DNA from: Leminorella grimontii ATCC 33999 = DSM 5078
GTDB lineage: Bacteria; Pseudomonadota; Gammaproteobacteria; Enterobacterales; Enterobacteriaceae
DNA length: 64,000 nt
Direction of reading: 5' to 3'
Assembly: GCF_000439085.1 (NCBI RefSeq)
Contig: NZ_AUUA01000012.1
Span: 57,610 to 121,609, forward strand
The position numbers and the translations under genes are program-made. The notes below the pieces were generated by a model. That model had not been told where the DNA came from. It saw only the letters and a list, made by a program, of their open reading frames with translations, and made no database searches. This document shows positions 58,812 through 64,000 of the stretch, in pieces (the first letter of the stretch is position 1; every line of letters begins with the position of its first letter).

Positions 58812-60542
58812 ATGGATACCCGCTCCCTCGCTACATTTGCGCGCTGCGCTTTACCTTTTTTGATTGTTTCTTTCTCTTGGCCAGCGCTATCCGCACCGCT
58901 GCCCATGACGGACACCAATACGCAGGAACTCTTGCGTCAGCAGGAACGCGAGCGCCAGCTGAGAGAGCAGCTCGACAAACAGCCGGACGTGCGAACTGAA
59001 CTCCCCGAAGCTGACGGCCAAGACGCAACGTTGCCGATAAACGAATCCCCCTGTTTTCGCATCGACAACGTTGCGCTTATCGGCGATGCAGCTGACCGTT
59101 TCCAATGGGCGCTATCCGCAGCAAACCGGGGCCAAGACGTTGTTGAAGGCCGCTGCTTAGGTTCTCAAGGAATTAATCTTGTCATGCGGCGCATTCAAAA
59201 CGCGATTATCGCCAAAGGGTTTGTCACTACCCGAATTTTCGCAGGCCCGCAGGATTTGACGCAGGGCGCGTTGACGCTCACGGTCGTCCCCGGCCGCATC
59301 CGTGAAATTCGCTATGCCGACGGCAGCGACGGGCAAACGCTTACGCTTTTGACGGCGCTGCCCGCGCGTGCGGGCGACATTCTTAACCTGCGCGACGTCG
59401 AGCAGGGGCTGGAAAACCTAAAGCGCGTACCGACCGCAGAAGCCGATATTCAGATAGAGCCGACGGACAACGCGGGAGAAAGCGACCTGACGATCGTACG
59501 CAAGCAGCAGCTACCGCTGCGCGTATCGCTGTCGATGGACGACTCCGGCAGCAAAAGCACGGGGAAATATCAGGGCGCCTTTTCACTCTCCGTAGACAAC
59601 CCGCTGCGTATGAACGACCTGTTTTACGTCAGCGCCGGACACAGCCTGTTTGGCGACAGCAACCCACGCGACGGTCAGAAAGGTACCGAGAACTATAACG
59701 TCTACTACTCTATTCCCTACGGATACTGGCAGCTCAGCGTTTCAGCCAGCCAGTACGACTATCATCAAACCGTCCCTGGCTACCAAAGCGACTATAAATA
59801 CAGCGGTAAAAGCAAAAACGCCGATGCCAGGCTCTCACGCATCCTCTATCGCGACGGCTCGCGCAAAACTACCGCCAGCGTGCGCGGCTGGATGCAGGAG
59901 TCAAAAAACTTTATCGATGACGCTGAGGTGGAAATCCAGCGACGCCGTACCGCAGGCTGGGAACTGGGCCTGAATCATCGGGAGTTTATCGGCAGCGCCA
60001 TCGTTGATGCCAACGTGTCGTGGCGCCAAGGCACCGGCGCGTTTAACGCCATTACGGCTCCGGAAGAAGAGTTCGGCGAAGGCACCTCACGCCCGCGCAT
60101 TCTTAACGCCGATCTGCAATACAACCAGCCGTTTAGCCTCGGGCCGCTGAACCTGCGTTACAGCAACCAGTGGCGGGCGCAGTGGAACCAGACGGCCTTA
60201 GTCCCGAATGACCGTTTTTCCATCGGCAACCGCTATACCGTGCGCGGCTTTGACGGCGAGTACACGCTCGCCGGCGAGCGCGGCTGGTTTGTGCGCAACG
60301 ACTTAGGGCTGGCGCTAGGGCAGTACAACCAGGAGCTTTACGTCGGTATGGACTACGGCGAAGTGGACGGCCCGTCAACCGAATGGATTATTGGCCGCCA
60401 TCTAGCCGGGGCGGTTGTGGGCCTGCGCGGCGGCCACGGGCCATTCAGCTATGACCTGTTTACCGGCTGGCCGGTGAGTAAACCGGACGGCATGCCGGTT
60501 TCCAACGTCACCTACGGCTTCAATGCCAACCTGTCGTTTTAA
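58812..60542 (+). CDS. two-partner secretion outer membrane transporter (ShlB/CdiB/FhaC family)
   Basis: A 576-residue Omp85-superfamily transporter. A signal peptide covers about residues 1-27. A Gln/Arg-rich helix (QELLRQQERERQLREQ) follows, as is typical for the plug helix H1. Two POTRA domains come next (CFRIDNVALIGD; QGALTLTVVPGRIREI). The C-terminal 16-strand barrel holds the conserved VRGFDGEYTLAGERGW lid-loop motif and ends in a Phe. It exports the TpsA/CdiA-like partner. First gene of the operon; the next gene begins nine bases later. Confidence 0.93.
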   Translation: MDTRSLATFARCALPFLIVSFSWPALSAPLPMTDTNTQELLRQQERERQLREQLDKQPDVRTELPEADGQDATLPINESPCFRIDNVALIGDAADRFQWALSAANRGQDVVEGRCLGSQGINLVMRRIQNAIIAKGFVTTRIFAGPQDLTQGALTLTVVPGRIREIRYADGSDGQTLTLLTALPARAGDILNLRDVEQGLENLKRVPTAEADIQIEPTDNAGESDLTIVRKQQLPLRVSLSMDDSGSKSTGKYQGAFSLSVDNPLRMNDLFYVSAGHSLFGDSNPRDGQKGTENYNVYYSIPYGYWQLSVSASQYDYHQTVPGYQSDYKYSGKSKNADARLSRILYRDGSRKTTASVRGWMQESKNFIDDAEVEIQRRRTAGWELGLNHREFIGSAIVDANVSWRQGTGAFNAITAPEEEFGEGTSRPRILNADLQYNQPFSLGPLNLRYSNQWRAQWNQTALVPNDRFSIGNRYTVRGFDGEYTLAGERGWFVRNDLGLALGQYNQELYVGMDYGEVDGPSTEWIIGRHLAGAVVGLRGGHGPFSYDLFTGWPVSKPDGMPVSNVTYGFNANLSF

Positions 60543-60551
60543 GGGGAGCCG

Positions 60552-61106
60552 ATGATGAAACAGGATATCAACGTCATTGCGCCTGCGCTGACCGGTAAGC
60601 CGGTTGACGAGGCGTTCATCCTTGGCAGCGCCGTCTGGCTATGGATGCACTCACCGCTACATCGGGAAACCCCGCTGCTGGCGCTGCAGGACGTCCTGCT
60701 GCCCGCCATTAAGCACCGCCAGTTCGTCATGGCGTTCGAAAACAACAGGCCGGTGTTTTATCTAAGCTGGGCAAAATTGAACGAAGCCACTGAATCCCGC
60801 TATTTGCAAAAAGACGTAATGCACTTGGCTACCTCCGAATGGGACAGCGGCGAGCGGCTGTGGTTTATTGACTGGATTGCTCCGTTCGGCCACACCCGCG
60901 CCATGAACAACTGGGTTCGCAGTCGGCTATTTGCGGGTAACTTTTGCGCCCGCAGTGTCTATCACCGACAGCACAAGCCGCACGGCAAATCTATTCAACA
61001 ATTTCGGGGAGTGGCCGTACCGCTCGCTGTCGCAACGCACTGGTTTGACAGCCATCCCGTCAGTTTCGGTCTACAAAAAACGTTGAGCGAAGGAACGCAA
61101 TCATGA
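60552..61106 (+). CDS. HlyC-type toxin-activating lysine acyltransferase (CdiC-like)
   Basis: A 184-residue cytoplasmic enzyme of the RTX toxin acyltransferase family. The catalytic histidine is in SPLHR at about residue 37, and the aspartate of the dyad is in DWIAPFGH at about 113. FYLSWAKLNEATESRYL is also a family hallmark. HlyC transfers a fatty acyl group from acyl carrier protein to lysines of the exported toxin. Such genes occur between the transporter and exoprotein genes of class II CDI systems. It overlaps the exoprotein gene by four bases (ATGA). GGGGAG stands before the ATG. Confidence 0.9.
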   Translation: MMKQDINVIAPALTGKPVDEAFILGSAVWLWMHSPLHRETPLLALQDVLLPAIKHRQFVMAFENNRPVFYLSWAKLNEATESRYLQKDVMHLATSEWDSGERLWFIDWIAPFGHTRAMNNWVRSRLFAGNFCARSVYHRQHKPHGKSIQQFRGVAVPLAVATHWFDSHPVSFGLQKTLSEGTQS

Positions 61107-63703
61107 ACAAAGGCATGTATCGGCTGGTATTTAACAAAGCGCGCGGCGAATTAATGGCCGTGGCCGAATTCGTTACCGGGCATCAGAACGGCGCTACGCC
61201 GAGACCATCGTCGCCGAAGGCAAATAGCGTGACCGTTGGGCTGCGCCCTCTCGCCTTTAGCCTGCTGTGCGCGCTTAATCTGGTATGGGTTTCCCCCGTT
61301 CAGGCGCAAAGCCACATCGTCGCTGACCCGAGCGCCCCGCGAAATCAACAGGCGCAAGTGCTGCCTGCGGGCAATAACCCGAATATCCCGGTTATTAACA
61401 TCCAGACCCCGAACGGCAAGGGCGTTAGCCGTAACACCTACAGCCGATTCGACGTCGGCCCTGACGGCGCGGTGCTCAACAACGCCCGCACGAATCAGGA
61501 CAGCCAGTCGCAGTTGGCGGGCTATGTAGGTGCCAACCCGAACCTGGCCGGCGGCAACGCGCGCGTTATCCTCAACGAAGTCAACGCCCGCGATCCATCA
61601 CAGCTGCGCGGCTATATTGACGTAGCCGGGCAGAAAGCGCAGGTGATCGTTGCCAACCCGGCGGGCATCACCTGCGACGGCTGCGGCTTTATCAACGCCA
61701 ACCGCGCCACGCTTACCACGGGTACGCCGCAGTTTGACCAAAGCGGCAATCTGACCGGTTATCAGGTCAACAATGGCAAAATCATCGTCGGCGGCCAGGG
61801 TATGGACGCCAGCCGAGCGGACCACACCGATGTGATTGCCCGCGCCGTCGAAGTGAACGCCGGGCTGTGGGCCAATGAATTAACCGTAACCACCGGCGCA
61901 AACCGCGTCGACGCCGACAATACCGCACAGGCCGAACGGCGCACCGCCAGCGGCGATAAGCCGCAGTTCGCGCTGGACGTTTCTTCACTTGGCGGCATGT
62001 ACGCCGGCAAGATCACCATGACCGGCACAGAACAGGGCGTGGGAGTGCGCAACGCGGGACATATTGGAGCCTCGGTCGGAGAAGTCGTTATTACTGCCGA
62101 CGGTCGACTGGAAAACAGCGGCACGCTCAACGCGGTGGGCAATACCCATATCGCCGTTAGCGGCGATGCAGTGAACACCGGCGTTGTGTATGGCAAGGAA
62201 AACGTTACGCTCCGCAGTCAGTCTCTGAACAACGGCGGCCAGCTTGCCGCAGCGCGTGACATTACCGTACAGACCAACGGCAATGTCACCAACCGTAATG
62301 ACGCCGCAATCACGGCGGGCAGTCAGTTAAGTATCAACGCCGACGGCCTCGCTAACGATGGCGCGATTAGCGCGCAAAGCGATGTCGCCGTCACTGCCAA
62401 ACGGCGCATCAACAACACAGGGCGCGTCAGCAGCGGTGGACGCGCCACCATCAAGGCCCAGCAGCTTGATAACGCTGGCACCGTTTACAGCATCGGTTCC
62501 GGCAACTACAGCGTTGATATTTTCAGCAACAGCAGCACGTTTGCTAGTGGCACTGACCTGAGCATAACGGGTATCAGCCAACAACATAGCGGCTTGACCG
62601 TGGCCGGATTACAGGCTGACGGTAATCTGGGAAACAGCGGCTTTCTGGATCTGAGCGCCAGCCAGCGCATTACTGCCCCCGGCCAGCTCTATGCCAGTGG
62701 CGATATGCGCCTACTTTCGCCGGAGCTGCAATTGAACGGCGGCACGCTTGCCGCCAACGGCAATGCGGCACTCACAACGACACGGCTCAACACCCAAAAC
62801 GCCCGCTTAAGCAGCGGCGGCAGCCTTTCCGTCAGCGCTGAACTCATTGATAACCGAGCCGGGCAGTGGCAAAGCGGCGGTGAAACAACGATTATCGCAG
62901 TCCAATTCGACAACCGAGACGGCAAAATACGCGCGGGAACGGACTATCGGTTGACCAGCGCCGGCAGCCTGGACAACCGCAGCGGCCTGATTAGCGGCAA
63001 CGGTGCCGTCAGCCTCAATGACGTCAGCACCAGCAAGACCTTCGCGATTGAAAACGCCGCAGGCACCCTGATTGCCGGGCAACAGTTGGACGTTAATGCG
63101 CACGCCTTCACCGGCAGCGGCCAGCTGTTAAGCCTTGGCGAATTACGCCTACAGCTCGATACCTCCCTGGATTTTGACGGCGAACTGACGGCTAACGGCG
63201 ACGCCGCTCTGCTGATTGGCGGCAACCTGACCAACAGCGGCCAGATCCAGACCGGGCAACATCTGAGCCTGAGCGCAGCCAATCTCGACAACCGCGTCAG
63301 CGGCGAAATCGCCGCCGGTCACACCGACATCACTACTGCTAGCTTAACCAACCGCGGGTTGATTGACGGCAGCCTGACGAGGCTTAACGTCACCACGCTC
63401 AATAACTTCGGCACCGGCAAAATTTATGGCGACAACCTGCTGATTAACGCCGGTACTCTGAACAATTTCGAGGAAGGCAGCGACACTGCCGTTATTGCCG
63501 CCCGTGACACCCTGCTGATTGGCGCAGGCGAGATTAACAACCGCTGGCACAGCCTGATATACAGCGGCGGCGATATGGGGATTGGCGGCCACGTTGATGA
63601 AAACGGCCAACTGACCGGTCGCGCGGCATTGATTGACAACGCCAGCGCCACTATCGAAAGCCTGGGCAACATGCAGCTGTCTGTAGCGCGCGAAATCTTT
63701 TGA
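61103..63703 (+). CDS. two-partner secretion exoprotein (CdiA/FhaB-like), 3' truncated
   Basis: 866 residues remain of a protein normally several thousand long. It begins with the extended signal peptide region (MNKGMYRLVFNKARGELMAVAE) and a signal sequence. The TPS domain (about 75-330) has NIQTPNGKGVSRNTYSRFDV and VIVANPAGITCDGCGFINANR. FHA-type beta-helix repeats follow (LDNRSGLI, SAGSLDNR types). It ends abruptly after the MQLSVAREIF repeat, where the stop TGA coincides with the first bases of an inserted element. The toxic C-terminus and immunity gene are missing from the window. Start overlaps the acyltransferase stop. Confidence 0.9.
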   Translation: MNKGMYRLVFNKARGELMAVAEFVTGHQNGATPRPSSPKANSVTVGLRPLAFSLLCALNLVWVSPVQAQSHIVADPSAPRNQQAQVLPAGNNPNIPVINIQTPNGKGVSRNTYSRFDVGPDGAVLNNARTNQDSQSQLAGYVGANPNLAGGNARVILNEVNARDPSQLRGYIDVAGQKAQVIVANPAGITCDGCGFINANRATLTTGTPQFDQSGNLTGYQVNNGKIIVGGQGMDASRADHTDVIARAVEVNAGLWANELTVTTGANRVDADNTAQAERRTASGDKPQFALDVSSLGGMYAGKITMTGTEQGVGVRNAGHIGASVGEVVITADGRLENSGTLNAVGNTHIAVSGDAVNTGVVYGKENVTLRSQSLNNGGQLAAARDITVQTNGNVTNRNDAAITAGSQLSINADGLANDGAISAQSDVAVTAKRRINNTGRVSSGGRATIKAQQLDNAGTVYSIGSGNYSVDIFSNSSTFASGTDLSITGISQQHSGLTVAGLQADGNLGNSGFLDLSASQRITAPGQLYASGDMRLLSPELQLNGGTLAANGNAALTTTRLNTQNARLSSGGSLSVSAELIDNRAGQWQSGGETTIIAVQFDNRDGKIRAGTDYRLTSAGSLDNRSGLISGNGAVSLNDVSTSKTFAIENAAGTLIAGQQLDVNAHAFTGSGQLLSLGELRLQLDTSLDFDGELTANGDAALLIGGNLTNSGQIQTGQHLSLSAANLDNRVSGEIAAGHTDITTASLTNRGLIDGSLTRLNVTTLNNFGTGKIYGDNLLINAGTLNNFEEGSDTAVIAARDTLLIGAGEINNRWHSLIYSGGDMGIGGHVDENGQLTGRAALIDNASATIESLGNMQLSVAREIF

Positions 63704-63764
63704 TACCGATTTAGATTTTATTTGATACCGAACGCGAGTCGTGTGTTTAAAAACATTTGATACT
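63699..63764. repeat. three TTTGATACC-type repeats at the prophage edge
   Basis: TTTGATACCG at 63699-63708 and 63721-63730 (22 bp apart) and TTTGATACT at 63756-63764. Repeated short sites near an end are typical of transposase-binding arrays of Mu- and Tn7-like elements. The first copy straddles the point where the exoprotein frame ends. Confidence 0.55.
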
Positions 63765-63782
63765 AAAATGGGAATAGAAATC

Positions 63783-63810
63783 AAAAAAAAACGAGGGAGT
63801 AGTCCCTCGT
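63783..63810 (-). terminator. terminator of the tail fibre assembly gene
   Basis: ACGAGGGA and TCCCTCGT pair with a 4-nt loop, followed on the minus strand by a run of nine T, 18 nt past the stop of the phage gene. Confidence 0.85.
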
Positions 63811-63827
63811 TTGTCGTTGGTTGAAAT

Positions 63828-64000
63828 TCAGCCAGCAATTGGGGGTGTAGGCCACTCAATGTTAGGTGCTTTCGATGTATCTACCCGGTTGAGAAGAACA
63901 CGATATTTACGCCACTCGGTATACAGTGCTGATTCTTCGTCTGTCGCCATATCAAGATTTACGGCGTCTTTCAAGCGCTCGATTTCAACGTCAGCATTAC
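63828..64000 (-). CDS. phage tail fibre assembly protein (Tfa family), C-terminal part
   Basis: The last 57 codons of a minus-strand gene whose start is outside the window. The translated end reads [18 protein letters not shown], then [14 protein letters not shown], and finishes [11 protein letters not shown]. The E-x-x-x-L-x-x-W-K/R-x-Y-R-V-x-L-N-R-V pattern followed by a WP-x-x-P tail is the signature of caudoviral tail fibre assembly chaperones (Tfa of P2, Mu U, lambda Tfa). Tfa helps fold or trimerise tail fibre tips. In Mu-like phages it lies near one end of the genome, as here. A strong terminator follows. Confidence 0.88.
   Translation of the reverse strand, partial: NADVEIERLKDAVNLDMATDEESALYTEWRKYRVLLNRVDTSKAPNIEWPTPPIAG

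Larger units (their letters stand above)
63701..64000. mobile_element. end of a probable Mu-like prophage
   Basis: The exoprotein gene is interrupted at about 63701, where the DNA begins TGATACC; Mu-type elements begin with TG at their ends. Repeated sites follow, then a terminator and a phage tail fibre assembly gene facing inward to the edge. Only 300 bp lie in the window, so the family is inferred. Confidence 0.6.

Noticed and set aside
63699..63730. TTTGATACCG direct repeat as an attachment-site core of an integrase-type prophage
   Set aside because: Copies lie only 22 bp apart on the same side with a third further in, which fits transposase-binding repeats better than an att core. The far end is outside the window.

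Overview
The window looks like a chromosomal segment of an enterobacterium (order Enterobacterales). Supporting genes are close relatives of E. coli XylB, PsiF, YgjV, SelA, SelB, DmlA, GabD, ClcA, YidR and Kbp, together with strong Shine-Dalgarno sites and GC-rich housekeeping genes. Autotransporters, a two-partner secretion (CDI-like) locus, orphan immunity-type genes and a prophage end break up this backbone and point to a host- or community-associated lifestyle. The genus is not decided by the sequence. No rRNA, tRNA or CRISPR array was seen.

Layout. 1-2.2 kb: 3' end of xylB, a three-repeat psiF, an unknown membrane-anchored protein, and a zinc-independent L36 paralogue behind a Zur-like palindrome. 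2.4-6.5 kb: a haloacetate-dehalogenase-like hydrolase with a second-copy type leuCD pair, converging on a LysR regulator. 6.8-11 kb: ygjV, a 344-bp hairpin-rich element with terminal inverted repeats, and selAB. 11.2-15 kb: accessory island with an Imm42-like protein, a MazEF/PemIK-type toxin-antitoxin pair, an undescribed small bicistron behind a hairpin leader, and a DUF1266 lipoprotein with a DUF2185 (Imm33-like) partner. 15.1-17.9 kb: autotransporter 1. 18.5-24.5 kb: zinc alcohol dehydrogenase, a lipoprotein, and an AfuABC-like ABC importer. 24.5-34.1 kb: a one-directional catabolic cluster (FGGY kinase, fucose-isomerase-like enzyme, DapA-family lyase, Asp-box sialidase-like protein, tripartite TctC/B/A transporter, LacI regulator). 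34.3-36 kb: periplasmic carbonic anhydrase and an NTF2-fold immunity-like protein. 36-44.7 kb: two tandem paralogous autotransporters whose barrels have been homogenised and whose upstream regions are also duplicated. 45-52 kb: kbp, yidR, a PLP dehydratase, a GNAT, clcA, an SGNH hydrolase and an MFS transporter. 52.4-55.8 kb: a DUF1266/J-domain pair (YbeU/DjlC type). 55.9-58.5 kb: dmlA and gabD-like dehydrogenases. 58.8-63.7 kb: a CdiB / HlyC-type acyltransferase / CdiA-like operon whose exoprotein gene is cut off where a prophage begins; a tail fibre assembly gene runs off the right edge.

How the genes work together. The 24.5-34.1 kb cluster reads as a complete uptake-and-catabolism module for an unidentified acidic sugar or sugar conjugate, and is the best candidate for an undescribed pathway. 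The CDI-like operon at the right edge would secrete an acylated exoprotein, but it appears killed by what looks like a Mu-like insertion whose first three bases supply the stop codon. Three unrelated immunity-type genes occur in the window without recognisable cognate toxins.
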